From positions 1 to 64,000 of the forward strand of contig JBBQGM010000008.1 of NCBI GenBank assembly GCA_038322995.1: DNA of 64,000 nucleotides, read 5' to 3'. This document shows, piece by piece, positions 24,864-34,182 of the stretch (positions are counted from its first letter, which is position 1; the number at the start of each line of letters is the position of its first letter). Position numbers and translations under genes: made by a program. The stretch comes from QHXQ01 sp038322995 (lineage in GTDB: Bacteria > Acidobacteriota > Blastocatellia > Pyrinomonadales > Pyrinomonadaceae). A model generated the notes under the pieces. That model was not told where the DNA came from, did no database searches, and saw nothing but the letters and a program-made list of their open reading frames with translations.

Positions 24864-25442
24864 TCATTTCTTCTGGCGGCGCGACGGCCGGATGGAAAGT
24901 CGATAGTGCGGGCTGTGGCGATCAACTAATTCGGCCGGGGCGTAATGTTTGCTGAGTCGCCAGAGGAAGTCCATCTCCGACGTGATCGAACTGTGCGCCA
25001 ACCGGGCCTCGAAGATCAAGATGATGCTGCCGTAGAAGAGGCACGACGCGCCGCTCAAACCCAATAGCACCGGCAGCACGAGCAAAAATTGTAGGCTACT
25101 GTAGCGCCCGCTGACGAACGCGACACTGCCGATAGCGACGCTCGTGGCGACGAACAGACCAAGCGCGATGTAGAAGACCGTCATGCTGCGTTGCAGGATG
25201 CGCGCCCGGCTCGTCAGTTTATCAAGCTGATCGAAGATGGCTGCCCGCCGCTCCTGACCTAAGACCATTTCCTCGTGCCCCTCGGCCAGTTCCTCGAAGC
25301 GATCCGTCAATGTGCGCACCCGATCCACCACGCGCCCCAGTCGGGTGGACGTAGACAAAATGAGTGCGCCGCACGCCGAGATCAACACGGCGGGCGTAAT
25401 CATGGCCGTTAAGACGGCGAGGGCGGACGAAGCTGGTTCCAT
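24864..25442 (-). CDS. DUF2721 family membrane protein
   Basis: 192 residues, starting at ATG 25442. The first segment has LTAMITPAVLISACGALILS and TSTRLGRVVDRVRTL, the hallmark of DUF2721 (one N-terminal membrane segment followed by a conserved NR-R-VDR-R motif). A charged helical stretch follows, then two more hydrophobic segments at about 105-125 and 130-160. It is predicted to be an inner-membrane protein with three membrane segments. Function in the family is unknown. It is transcribed away from the Gly-rich gene. Confidence 0.85.
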   Translation of the reverse strand: MEPASSALAVLTAMITPAVLISACGALILSTSTRLGRVVDRVRTLTDRFEELAEGHEEMVLGQERRAAIFDQLDKLTSRARILQRSMTVFYIALGLFVATSVAIGSVAFVSGRYSSLQFLLVLPVLLGLSGASCLFYGSIILIFEARLAHSSITSEMDFLWRLSKHYAPAELVDRHSPHYRLSIRPSRRQKK

Positions 25443-25706
25443 CGGTGTTAGGTTGACACCTATTTATAACGGCTGGTGCGTGGCGGCGGCAACTCGCGCT
25501 GCCACCAGCCGCGCCTGTGCGAGCGCCAAATTATTTTCGCGCGGGCGAAAAGAAAGAGCGGATCACCTGCGCGCAAGTTATGCTATGCTCCGCGCCAAAG
25601 CGCAGCCATAATTTTAGATCGCGACGGATGCCCGGAATCTTATAGGCACCGGCCTCACGTACACGCGAGGTCGCTTCTCTGACAACAAGGAACAAGGAGC
25701 AACGAG

Positions 25707-26576
25707 ATGGCAGAACAAGGAAACGGTAACGAACGAGATGATGTCTTGACCGGCGGCGCGGCCGGCGGCGTGGTCGGCAGCGATGCTGGCGGCGACGCCG
25801 GCGACACGCGCGCAAGTGAGTGGAGCAGCAGCAGCGACGGCGGTGCGGCTGATAGCGGCGAGACGGGCGGTACAAAAGGCCACGGCGGACTGGCCATCGG
25901 GCGCGCAACCGGCGTCACAGGCGGCGCGGCTGGCCGTAGCGGCGGGAGCGGGGCGACCGGCGGCGGCGCAACTACTGGCGGCGGTAGTCCGACCAAAGGT
26001 AGCGGCGGCGCGGCCGGTGGCGGCACTGCTAAACGCATAGGCGGCGCGAAAGGCAAAGGCGGCGGTTCGACCAAAGGTGCGGCGCAGAAAAGCGGCGCGA
26101 CGACCACCAAGGGCGGTGGCAGCAAAGGTGGCGGCGCGAAAGTCGGCGCGCAGAAACGAGGCGGCGGCGCAACCCGCGCAGGCGGCGGTGCGCCTGCGGG
26201 TCGCGGGAGCGGTAGCGGCGCGGTGAAGGGCGGCACAAGCAAAACTGGTGCGGGCAGTGGCGGCGGTGCGGCGCAACGCGGCACAAACAAAGCCAGCGCG
26301 GGTGGCGGCGCAGGCCGCACGGGCGCGGCCGGTAAAGGCGGCGCGAAGAGTACGGCCGGTAAGAGCAGCGCGGGCCAGACGCAGGGCATGCCCTCGAAGG
26401 CCGGTGGCAAGGGCAGCGCGCAGGGCGGTGCGAAACGCGGCGGCACAGGCGGCGGCGCGCCTGGCGCGGGCAGCGGGCGCGGTGCATCCGGCGCGGCCGG
26501 CGGCGGCGGTGCGCAGAAACGTGGCGGTGGCGGAGGTGCAGCCCGCAAGGGCGGCAGCAAAAGCGGCCGGCGCTGA
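25707..26576 (+). CDS. Gly/Ala/Lys-rich low-complexity basic protein
   Basis: 289 residues from ATG 25707, preceded by AAGGAGCAACGAG. After a short acidic start (MAEQGNGNERDDVLTGG) it is almost entirely irregular repeats of GG-A/S/T-K/R-type words. Net charge is strongly positive, with no signal peptide, and it would be disordered. Such composition recalls histone H1-like or KGG-type stress proteins and could bind nucleic acid, but no domain is recognised. The minus strand and third frame also stay open because of the GC repeats; the ribosome binding site favours plus. A helical tail in another frame follows immediately, so this frame may be truncated by a frameshift. Confidence 0.65.
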   Translation: MAEQGNGNERDDVLTGGAAGGVVGSDAGGDAGDTRASEWSSSSDGGAADSGETGGTKGHGGLAIGRATGVTGGAAGRSGGSGATGGGATTGGGSPTKGSGGAAGGGTAKRIGGAKGKGGGSTKGAAQKSGATTTKGGGSKGGGAKVGAQKRGGGATRAGGGAPAGRGSGSGAVKGGTSKTGAGSGGGAAQRGTNKASAGGGAGRTGAAGKGGAKSTAGKSSAGQTQGMPSKAGGKGSAQGGAKRGGTGGGAPGAGSGRGASGAAGGGGAQKRGGGGGAARKGGSKSGRR

Positions 26577-26940
26577 ATCTACGTTAACGCAGGTAGCCGA
26601 GACGACCGGCCGCGTCGCCGCGAAAATCACCAACGTCATCGGCTCGCTTACCGGCGCGCTCAAAGCGCGTAAGCGATAACAGTCTGTTGGCCGTCGTCCG
26701 TGGTCAGTTGTCTGTTACGCCGGTTGCTAGTTGGTGCTGTGGTAGGCAACGCGCACAACCAGCACAACAGACAACTGACCACGGACGACGGCCAGCTTTT
26801 TTCTCTCTGTGTCTCACCACGAACTAGCACAGCCAGCCTAGCCGTTTCGCGCACGCTTGCACTATATTCCTGCCAGCCCACCGGACTTGCATGCATGTTC
26901 GCGCGCAGACTTTGGCGCGGGAAGGGAGTTGGTCTAAAGC
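26577..26940. other. Spacer holding an out-of-frame tail and a terminator
   Basis: From about 26565 to 26679 a frame +1 relative to the Gly-rich gene encodes AESTLTQVAETTGRVAAKI, TNVIGSLTGALKARKR, then a stop. This is a coherent amphipathic helix with a basic end. The palindrome at 26688-26794 follows. The rest of the spacer up to the acyltransferase start looks non-coding, with gggaagggag as a possible Shine-Dalgarno about 20 bases before 26941. Confidence 0.45.
26688..26801 (+). terminator. 29-bp perfect inverted repeat followed by a T run
   Basis: tggccgtcgtccgtggtcag (start of the arm, 26688-26716) is perfectly complementary over 29 bp to 26766-26794, and gcTTTTTTctc follows. It could be a long intrinsic terminator for the Gly-rich gene. 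The arms are made of the same gtccgt/gtcagttgtc words seen in the spacer at 37648, so it may equally be a repeat element serving as a terminator. Confidence 0.7.
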
Positions 26941-28329
26941 TTGGTCAGACGCATCATCGTGGCAATTCTACGTTTGGCGCTACGCGTCTTTTTTCGGCGC
27001 ATAGAGGTCGTGGGGCGGGCGCGTGTGCCGCGCGCGGGCGCAGTTATCTTTGTCATCAATCATCCGAACGGACTGGTCGATCCGGTCTTCATTCTCTGCC
27101 ACGCGCCGCGCCGCGTCTCCTTTCTCGCCAAAGAACCGATCCTGCGCATGCCGGTGATCGGCGCGCTGGCCCGCGCGCTCGACGCCTTGCCGGTCTATCG
27201 CCAACAGGACACCGGCTCAGACCCGGCGCGCAATCGCGAGACGTTCACACGCTGTCGCGCGCTCTTAAAGCGCGGCGGCACGATTGCCATCTGTCCCGAA
27301 GGCGTCTCGCACAACGAGCCAAGCTTGCGCCCGCTCAAGACCGGCACGGCGCGGATCGCGCTCGGCGTCCTCGGCGAAGACCCGACGCTCGATCTGAAAA
27401 TCGTGCCCGCCGGTCTCTACTACACCGCGAAGTCCGCCTTTCGCAGTGCCGCGCTCCTCTACTTCGGCGCGCCGCTACAGGTTGCGCCTGTCCCGTTGCA
27501 AGCGGATGGCGAACCAACGCGCGAAGCCGTGCGCGCATTGTCGGATCGCATCGAAGCGGCGCTGCGCGACGTGACCTTGAACGCCGAGCATGAGCAGGCG
27601 CTCAACACGATCAGTCGTGCGGAGAAAATCTTTTCCACCGAGAGCGAGGACGAAACGGCAGTGGACGACAGTCTCGCGCGCGAGTTTGATCTGCGCCGGC
27701 GCTTCGTCGAAGGCTACGCCTACTTTTTCCAACATGCGCCCGCTCGTTTGACCGCGCTCGAAGCACGCATCCGGCGGTATGAAGAGGAGCTAAGCGAAGC
27801 GGGCGTCGATCACGACGATCTCTCTGCGGCGCGCGTGCCCGCCAGCAAAGTTATGCGCTATCTGGCCTTGCGCGTGCTGCCCACATTGTTGCTCGCGCCG
27901 CTCGCGCTCGCCGGCATCGTCCTACACTATCCGGCTTATAAACTCGCGCACTTGCTCGCGCTCAAACTGGCGCGCGAGCAAGAAGACGTGTTTGCGACCT
28001 TCAAGATCACGGCGGCCTTACTCTTCTTTCCGTTGACGTGGCTGTTCGTTGCGCTCGGTTGTTGGTGGCTGGTGGGATGGCCCAGCGCGTTGCTCGCGCT
28101 CGTCGCCGCGCCGCTCGCCGGTTACGTCGCTATCCGCTTCTTCGAGGCCTTGGATCGCTTCGTCGGCGGCGCGCGGGCCCTGAGCTTCTTCTTCATGCGT
28201 CGCCACTTCTTCCAACGGTTGCTGATCGAGCGGCGCAATTTGCGCGCAGAGATCATCGCGCTCGGCGCAGAGGCTGCGGCCGCGGGCGCGCCGGTCATGC
28301 CGCCCGCCCCGGCCCCAACCATAAACTGA
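26941..28329 (+). CDS. Lysophospholipid / glycerol-3-phosphate acyltransferase (PlsC-like)
   Basis: 462 residues from a TTG start at 26941. The acyltransferase domain (about 20-210) has the box I form NHPNGLVDP (His then Asp, spacing as in Gat1/Sct1-like enzymes), box III ICPEGVSHNEPSLRPLKTG, and VPAGLYY. The remaining part is a helical region with a coiled coil and two or three membrane segments at about 310-400 (VLPTLLLAPLALAGIVLHY, ITAALLFFPLTWLFVALGCW). It likely acylates glycerol-phosphate species at the inner membrane. The additional domain is like that in large PlsC-type proteins of unknown role. It is followed by a DUF2339 gene on the same strand. Confidence 0.85.
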   Translation: MVRRIIVAILRLALRVFFRRIEVVGRARVPRAGAVIFVINHPNGLVDPVFILCHAPRRVSFLAKEPILRMPVIGALARALDALPVYRQQDTGSDPARNRETFTRCRALLKRGGTIAICPEGVSHNEPSLRPLKTGTARIALGVLGEDPTLDLKIVPAGLYYTAKSAFRSAALLYFGAPLQVAPVPLQADGEPTREAVRALSDRIEAALRDVTLNAEHEQALNTISRAEKIFSTESEDETAVDDSLAREFDLRRRFVEGYAYFFQHAPARLTALEARIRRYEEELSEAGVDHDDLSAARVPASKVMRYLALRVLPTLLLAPLALAGIVLHYPAYKLAHLLALKLAREQEDVFATFKITAALLFFPLTWLFVALGCWWLVGWPSALLALVAAPLAGYVAIRFFEALDRFVGGARALSFFFMRRHFFQRLLIERRNLRAEIIALGAEAAAAGAPVMPPAPAPTIN

Positions 28330-28411
28330 GCCGACCGCGCGCAACCGCCCGACCACAAGCGCGTTCATCTAGCCGGGTCATAGCAGGCTGGCTTAAATAT
28401 ACGGAGCATTC

Positions 28412-30949
28412 ATGAGCGACCACGATCTCCCGCCCGAACACAGTGCCGGCGATCTCGCCACCCAGCTCGCGCGCCTAGAACACATGCTGGCTGAACAAGC
28501 CGCGCGCATGCACGTCATCGAGCGCCAACTCGGCATCGGGCGGGCCGCGCCCGCGCCGCGCCCGTTCGGCCAAGGCGCAACGCCAGCCAGCCCGTCGGCG
28601 CGTCCAACTCAAACCAACGGGCAACGTGAGGCTGTGTCGCCGCCGCCATTCTCCGTCACAGATGCGCCGACGGAACAGACCGCCCGCCCAACGGCCGCGC
28701 CGCCCTCCATCACGGCGGCCGAACACGCAACAACGGACACACACGAAGCGACCAGCAACGAACCGGCGGCCGGTTATGCACCTGCCTGGCAGACGCACGC
28801 CACACAGCACGCGGGGCCGGCGCGGGGCGGCAGGGCCGCGCGCGGCCCGCAGGCAACGGCCGGCGCGCGGGCCAACGGGCCTGCGGCGGCCGGCGGCACC
28901 AAAGCGTGGGGCGATCTCGAAACGCTCATCGCGGGCAAACTGTTTCTCTGGCTCGGCATGATCACGGGTACGCTCGCCGTCTCCTTTTTTCTCAAACTGG
29001 CCTTCGACAATCAGTGGATCGGGCCGACGGGACGCGTGCTATTGGGCGGCGCGGCCGGTTGCGCGCTGCTCGCGCTGGCGGAACGTTTGCGCCTGCGCGG
29101 TTATCAAGCGTATGCCTACGTCCTCTCCGGCGGTGGCATCCTGATTCTCTATCTCTCCGTCTATGCCTCGTTCAGCTTCTATCATCTGCTCGGTCAGCCA
29201 CCCGCGTTCGCGCTCATGGCCATCGTCACCGCGACGGCCGTCCTGCTCGCGGCGCGCTACGATGCTTACGCCATCGCCGTCCTCGGTCTCATCGGCGGCT
29301 TCATGACCCCATCGTTGCTTTCAACTAACGTGGACAACGAGGTCGGCCTCTTCGGCTATGTCGCCTTGCTCAATGCGGGCGTGCTCGCGCTCGCCTACTT
29401 CAAACGCTGGCGCAGTTTGAACTATCTCGCGTTCGCCGCGACGTGGCTGCTCTTTGCCGGTTGGGGCTTAAAATATTACGGCGATGCGAAACTCTGGCCG
29501 ACACTCTTCTTCCTAACGCTTTTCTTCGTCATGTTCGCCGCGCTCGCCATCATTCACAACGTGCTCAAGCAGCGCCCGGCGCGCTGGTTCGATATCTCGC
29601 TCCTCCTGACGAATGCGACGCTCTACTTCGCCACAAGCTACGCCCTCCTCGAAGATCACCAACGCCTGACCGCCGCCATGCTCCGCTGGCAAGGCCCGCA
29701 CGCGCTCTTGCTCGCCGGTTTCTTCGGGCTGCTCTACTTCATCGCGCGCCAGCGGCATCGCACGGATCGGCTGCTCACTTACAGCTACGTTGCCGCCGCT
29801 GTTACCTTCTTGACGATGGCGGTTGCCATTCAACTCGATCAGCTATGGGTGACTATCGGCTGGGCCGTCGAAGCGTTGATGCTGACGTGGGTGGGCTTGC
29901 GCGCCGAAGAGGACGCGCCGCGCTTCGCCGCGCTGCCGGTCTTCACGGTCGCTGTTCTGCATTGGTTCAGCGTGGACATGCCGGAGTACGGCTATCACGT
30001 GGGTACAACGTTTTGGCCGCTCTTGAACAAACGCGCCGTCTCATGCGCCGTGCTCGTCGGTGTCTGCGCCGGGGTGACGTGGCTCTATCGCCGCTACAGT
30101 GAGCGCGTCAACGACGACGACCGCGACATCCTGCGCAATCTCTTCGCTCTCGCCGGAAGCGCTCTCGCGCTCGCGCTGCTCACCGTCGATCTTAACGACT
30201 ACTTCAGCCAGCGCATCGCGCAGGTAACGGCATCGCTCCCCGCCGTCGGGTCGATGCTGGCGAACACACAACAACTCGCGCTCAGCGTGCTGTGGACGCT
30301 TTACGGCACGGCCGCTTTCATCATCGGGCTGCGGTTGCGACGCGCGGCCGTGCGGTATGGTGCGCTCGTGTTGCTCACGGTCGCGGGCGCGAAGATATTG
30401 CTCGTGGACGCGACCTACTACAACGCGCCGTGGCATGCCCTGCTTTTCAATCAAACGGCCGCCGCCTTCGCGCTCTTCATCGCCGCGCTCTATGTCGTCG
30501 CGCATCTGTACGCCCGCGCCGATGAGACAATTGCGCCCGAAGCCGCGCGTGTCGTTTCCGTCGTCACCATCATCGGCCACGTGTTCGCGCTCATCGCGCT
30601 CAGTCTCGAAACCACCGGCTACTTCGCGGCGCAACGCGGTGGGGCCGCCATGGCCGTCGGCCAACTGCGCGATCTGCGGCTGGCGCGCGAACTCTCGCTC
30701 TCGGTGCTGTGGGCGGTTTACGGCGGCGCGCTGCTTGGCTACGGGTTCGTGCGGCACAACCGCCTGCTGCGCGTGCTGGCGCTCGCGCTATTGGGCTTGA
30801 CGACGTGTAAGGTCTTCTTCTTCGATCTGGCCTCGCTCGACAAGGCCTATCGCATCGTCTCCTTCATCGTGCTCGGCGCAATCTTGCTGGCCGTCTCCTT
30901 CCTCTATCAGCAACGCCAGCAGCGCGCCGCGCGGGCAGAAGCAGACTAG
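28412..30949 (+). CDS. DUF2339 polytopic membrane protein
   Basis: 845 residues from ATG 28412 behind ACGGAG. A short coiled coil (QLARLEHMLAEQAARMHVIE) and a Pro/Ala-rich linker (about 50-165) precede the characteristic DUF2339 start (ETLIAGKLFLWLGMITGTLA). About twenty hydrophobic helices follow to the end, with paired repeats such as LSLSVLWAVYGGALLGYGF and LALSVLWTLYGTAAFIIGL. It belongs to a large inner-membrane family of unknown function. It is 82 bp downstream of the acyltransferase and probably cotranscribed. Confidence 0.9.
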   Translation: MSDHDLPPEHSAGDLATQLARLEHMLAEQAARMHVIERQLGIGRAAPAPRPFGQGATPASPSARPTQTNGQREAVSPPPFSVTDAPTEQTARPTAAPPSITAAEHATTDTHEATSNEPAAGYAPAWQTHATQHAGPARGGRAARGPQATAGARANGPAAAGGTKAWGDLETLIAGKLFLWLGMITGTLAVSFFLKLAFDNQWIGPTGRVLLGGAAGCALLALAERLRLRGYQAYAYVLSGGGILILYLSVYASFSFYHLLGQPPAFALMAIVTATAVLLAARYDAYAIAVLGLIGGFMTPSLLSTNVDNEVGLFGYVALLNAGVLALAYFKRWRSLNYLAFAATWLLFAGWGLKYYGDAKLWPTLFFLTLFFVMFAALAIIHNVLKQRPARWFDISLLLTNATLYFATSYALLEDHQRLTAAMLRWQGPHALLLAGFFGLLYFIARQRHRTDRLLTYSYVAAAVTFLTMAVAIQLDQLWVTIGWAVEALMLTWVGLRAEEDAPRFAALPVFTVAVLHWFSVDMPEYGYHVGTTFWPLLNKRAVSCAVLVGVCAGVTWLYRRYSERVNDDDRDILRNLFALAGSALALALLTVDLNDYFSQRIAQVTASLPAVGSMLANTQQLALSVLWTLYGTAAFIIGLRLRRAAVRYGALVLLTVAGAKILLVDATYYNAPWHALLFNQTAAAFALFIAALYVVAHLYARADETIAPEAARVVSVVTIIGHVFALIALSLETTGYFAAQRGGAAMAVGQLRDLRLARELSLSVLWAVYGGALLGYGFVRHNRLLRVLALALLGLTTCKVFFFDLASLDKAYRIVSFIVLGAILLAVSFLYQQRQQRAARAEAD

Positions 30950-30976
30950 CGGTAAGAGGACGGGAGGGCTTTCTCT

Positions 30977-31114
30977 GATTATCACTTCGGCGCGCACTGG
31001 CGCGTCGAGGGCACATGCGAAGAAGTGGCAGACGTGATCGGCGACGTGGCTGATATGAGAGCTTATTACTGCGATGTCCGCGATGGCGGTGTCGCGCCAA
31101 CCGGCACAACATAA
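30977..31114 (+). pseudogene. SRPBCC-family (polyketide cyclase-like) gene fragment
   Basis: With no start codon, the frame from 30977 reads DYHFGAHWRVEGTCEEVADV, then IGDVADM and RAYYCDVRDGG before a stop at 31114. This matches the N-terminal strand-helix opening of SRPBCC proteins (YHF-THWRVEG). The rest of the domain is absent, and the remnant overlaps the 3' end of the convergent gene at 31066. It looks like the residue of a deleted gene. Confidence 0.55.
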
Positions 31115-31731
31115 AGCTCAACTAACAATTGCTTGCGCGGTTGGCCATTAACCAGCACGATGCGCCCGGCGTCAATGCCACGCAGATTGAGCAGGCGACT
31201 GCGCGCCCGGTTGGCATGTTGGCCTGCTGTCCGCCCTGCGTCGCGGCGGCCGGGCGAGATGATGATGTAACCTTGTGCGCCCGGATATGTCGCTAGTTCA
31301 TCAGCGAATAGATCGAGTTGCTTCTGTTCGGCGGCAAGGCTGAGTCTGCCGTAATGTGCGAAGAGTCGGCTCGGCGGCGCAGGGTACACAATCAGCGAGC
31401 AGGATGCGTTGTTGGTACAACTTGTGGGCAGACCTGTGACCGTGACTGTAGCAGTTAAAGATTGCGGGTTTTTGTACGCAACCTGTATCGTCGGTGTACC
31501 TTGGCCGCTAATGATTGTGCCCGTGCTTACAGCCCAGATGAAACCTACTCCTTCCGGTGGTGCGCCGATCACCATCGCGGTGAACTTCACCGGCGCGCCG
31601 GGCTGAGAAATAGCAGATGGACAATCAACATAAATGGTCGGACATTGAGCAACTGCGGGCGGCGTCTGCCTCTGAGGTAAGGCGCAGAGGCTCACGCAAA
31701 CAAGCGCGAGGTGGGTAAGCGCGAATTGCAT
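31066..31731 (-). CDS. Secreted PKD/Ig-like protein with OmpA-like C-terminus
   Basis: 221 residues from ATG 31731 behind TTAAGGAGGGCACC. A signal peptide is followed by CPTIYVDCPSAISQPGAPV and an Ig/PKD-like fold (PPEGVGFIWAVSTGTIISGQ, ATVTVTGLPTSC). The last 90 residues resemble the OmpA-type peptidoglycan-associated fold (LDLFADELATYPGAQGYIII, NRARSRLLNLRGIDAGRIVL). It may anchor to the cell wall after export. This domain pairing is common in Blastocatellia-type genomes. Function is unknown. Confidence 0.75.
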   Translation of the reverse strand: MQFALTHLALVCVSLCALPQRQTPPAVAQCPTIYVDCPSAISQPGAPVKFTAMVIGAPPEGVGFIWAVSTGTIISGQGTPTIQVAYKNPQSLTATVTVTGLPTSCTNNASCSLIVYPAPPSRLFAHYGRLSLAAEQKQLDLFADELATYPGAQGYIIISPGRRDAGRTAGQHANRARSRLLNLRGIDAGRIVLVNGQPRKQLLVELYVVPVGATPPSRTSQ

Positions 31732-31762
31732 GGTGCCCTCCTTAACAAGCAGTTGCGTGTAC

Positions 31763-32101
31763 TCAATGATCAGCCTTTGCCAGCCGCGCGAGTTCCGCGT
31801 CGAGTTGACTGGTGAGCATGAGGGCGAGCATTTTGTAGTCGCCCATGAAAGACCAGAGCGGGTGTTGAAAGGTGGCGGGCCGGTTGTGCTCGATCAGGAA
31901 GTGACTAATCCACGCCGCGCCGTAGCCGACGACGAGGGGTAATGGCAGCCAGGCCCATTTGCGTCGGGCGATGAGCGTGCCGAGCAGCGCAAGGCTGGCG
32001 GTTGTGCCGGCGGCGTGGAGCGCGCGGGTCGCGGGCTGACTATGTTCGTTGAGATAGTAAGGCCAGAAGTCGGCGAATGATTTGAACTCTTGTTGGGCCA
32101 T
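31763..32101 (-). CDS. DUF962 / Mpo1-like membrane protein
   Basis: 112 residues. It matches DUF962: FADFWPYYLNEHSQPATRAL, HAAGTTASL, GYGAAWISHFLIEHNRPATF, HPLWSFMGDYKMLALMLT. Two membrane segments and conserved histidines (NEH, LHAAGT, SHFLIEHN) fit the Mpo1-like fatty-acid alpha-oxygenase fold with a His-coordinated iron. Whether it oxidises 2-hydroxy fatty acids here is unknown. It is 12 bp downstream of the aldo/keto reductase, same strand. Confidence 0.9.
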   Translation of the reverse strand: MAQQEFKSFADFWPYYLNEHSQPATRALHAAGTTASLALLGTLIARRKWAWLPLPLVVGYGAAWISHFLIEHNRPATFQHPLWSFMGDYKMLALMLTSQLDAELARLAKADH

Positions 32102-32113
32102 CTGCTTCTCCTG

Positions 32114-33241
32114 CTATTCCTCGTCCGCCGCGAACAGCCGTTCGTAATCTTCCATCCGCGTCGGCTCGACGCGCACGAGGCGCAAATTCTCTGCGATGTG
32201 CGCCTGTTGGCTCATGCCGATGAGCGCGGTCGTGACGCCGGGTGTGGAGCGCGTGAACTGGAGCGCGGTCATGGCGTCGGTGGCCAGCGCGCCGAGCGGT
32301 TCGCGTATGCGCGCGGGCAGATCGCGCGCCACGCGCCCTTGTAAGATCGCCGCGCTGGCCATGACCGTCACGCCGAGCGCCCGCGCCGCTTCGAGCAGGG
32401 AAACTTCCGCGCCCTGAAAACTCTGATTCGTCTGCGTCAACGCTTCGGGCATGCCGAGATTCAAGGGCAACTGCAGGAAGCGGAAATGATGCTCCGCCCC
32501 GCCCACCTCGCGCGCTAGTTCGACCATGCGCTCAAGCCCATGATAACCGCGCGCATCCGTGGCCACGCGGAAGCCGTTCCACGTCGCCACGCCGTAAGTG
32601 CGTATCTTATTCTCGCCGACGCTCTGCTCAAGCTGCACGAAGGCCGCGCGCAGCCGCCGCTCGAACTCGTCTGTGCCGACGACTTGCACTTGCGTCTCTG
32701 GGTTGTGGAGGTAGTAAACGTCAATCGTCTCGACTTGCAGGTTGCGCCGCGATTGCTCGATCTGATGCGCGAGATATTTCGGCGTCATGCAATGACTGCC
32801 GGCCACGATGTCGGCCAACTCCGCGACGCCCGTGCGTACGAACGTCTCCTCGACGTAAGCCTTGACGCCCGCTTGTCCGGCCGGCGGCGCGCCGTCGAAC
32901 GGCAGATAGCCGCCCTTCGTGCAGAGCAGCACTTCGTCGCGCGCATACTTGCCGGCGGCGAACAACTGTGTGAGTGCCGCGCCGATGGCGCGCTCGCTGC
33001 GCTGGAAGCGATAGTTCGCCGCCGTGTCAAGTACGTTCACGCCCAACTCGACGGCGCGCCCGACCGCTGCCGTGTAACGCCTGTCCGTCTCCTCGTCCGG
33101 CTGGCCCAAGTACGTGCCGAGACCGATGGACGAGAGCCACAAGTTCTGTTCATAGCGAAAATGATTCTCCGCCGCCACGTCGCGCAAACGGTCGCGATAA
33201 CGCGCCGTGCCTTCCGTCGTGGCATAGCCGGTGATGGTCAT
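32114..33241 (-). CDS. Aldo/keto reductase
   Basis: 375 residues from ATG 33241. It has the AKR barrel signature: VNVLDTAANYRFQRSERAIG (catalytic Asp and Tyr), LLCTKGG with Lys, DVYYLHNPETQ with the catalytic His, and the C-terminal NADPH-binding GVTTALIGMSQQAHIAENL. An N-terminal extension of about 30 residues precedes the barrel. It should reduce an aldehyde or ketone with NADPH; the substrate is unknown. It forms a probable operon with the DUF962 gene. It is the last conventional gene before the mobile-element remnants. Confidence 0.9.
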   Translation of the reverse strand: MTITGYATTEGTARYRDRLRDVAAENHFRYEQNLWLSSIGLGTYLGQPDEETDRRYTAAVGRAVELGVNVLDTAANYRFQRSERAIGAALTQLFAAGKYARDEVLLCTKGGYLPFDGAPPAGQAGVKAYVEETFVRTGVAELADIVAGSHCMTPKYLAHQIEQSRRNLQVETIDVYYLHNPETQVQVVGTDEFERRLRAAFVQLEQSVGENKIRTYGVATWNGFRVATDARGYHGLERMVELAREVGGAEHHFRFLQLPLNLGMPEALTQTNQSFQGAEVSLLEAARALGVTVMASAAILQGRVARDLPARIREPLGALATDAMTALQFTRSTPGVTTALIGMSQQAHIAENLRLVRVEPTRMEDYERLFAADEE

Positions 33242-33395
33242 AAGAGAACTCCGAGACTTGATATATGGAAAGTGCGGAATGGTGATCTAGCCCGCAATGT
33301 CACTGTGAACTGTCATCCACTCGAAAAATCTGGCTCAGTACTCTGTAATTCAAGTTGATTGATAACTATGCTCGCTTGCCGTATCTTTTGAACAT

Positions 33396-34182
33396 ATGGC
33401 CAGAACCGCACAACCGATCAAACTACGCAAGAACGAGCTTCGCGCTTTGACCACCCTCATCCGGCGCGGGACGACAAGGGCCAGAACGCAGACCCGCGCC
33501 CGTATCCTTGACTTGCGGCATCGCGGCCAACACCCGCAAGCGATTTCGGCGGTCTTGCACGTCTCGCTCCAGACCATCTTCAACGGCGCGCAGTGGCCGT
33601 CCCGTCCGCATTGATGGCGCACAACGAGCGAAGATCACGGCACTCGCCGGTTCGACTCCGCCCGAAAGACATGCCCATGGGAGGCTGCGTCTGTTGGCTG
33701 CCCGTGCGGTCGAGTTGCAGTTGTGCGAAGCGGTCTCGCACAGCGCCGGCAAAGCGATTCTGAAAAAAAAACTCGCTCCAGCCGCACCTGAAAAAGACGT
33801 GGTGCAGCGGTCAGTCAGATCAATGCTGCCTTTTTAGCGCAGAGGGAGCGCCTCCTGGGGCTTTACTCATTACCTTGGGATGCTCGTTTTCCGGTGGTTT
33901 GTTTCGACGAACGCCCATGTTTCTTAATCGGCGAAACGGTCCCTGCGCTCGCTCTTAAAGCTGGCAGCGGGCGCAAAGAGCATTATGAATACGAGAAGAA
34001 CGGTTCAGGCGCGCTGCTGGCGGCTATCGAACCAAAGACGGGTAAGCGCCTAGCACAAGTGTTCGATCAGCGACGCAAGCGCGAATATGCTTTGTTCCTG
34101 CGTGCGTTGGCCGCGCAGTATCTTGAGGCGGAGAAAATCCGGCTGGTGCAGGATAACTTGAACACGCACAACGCAAGTTCAT
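33396..34182 (+). pseudogene. IS630-family transposase, frameshifted and interrupted
   Basis: The first frame (ATG 33396) is the helix-turn-helix N-terminus (IKLRKNELRALTTLIRRGTT, HPQAISAVLHVSLQTIFN). A second frame carries AQRAKITALAGSTPPERHAH and SHSAGKAILKKKLAP. A third holds the DDE catalytic part (VVCFDERPCFLIGETVPALA, LVQDNLNTHNASS). The reading frame ends where a small hairpin element is inserted at 34183, and no downstream transposase sequence follows it. At least two frameshifts plus truncation make it inactive. Confidence 0.85.

Noticed and set aside
25614..26663. Long open frames on the minus strand over the Gly-rich gene (up to 349 codons)
   Set aside because: The GC-repeat makes all frames open. 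Only the plus-strand 25707 frame has a Shine-Dalgarno (AAGGAG) and a plausible start, so the minus-strand frames are shadows.
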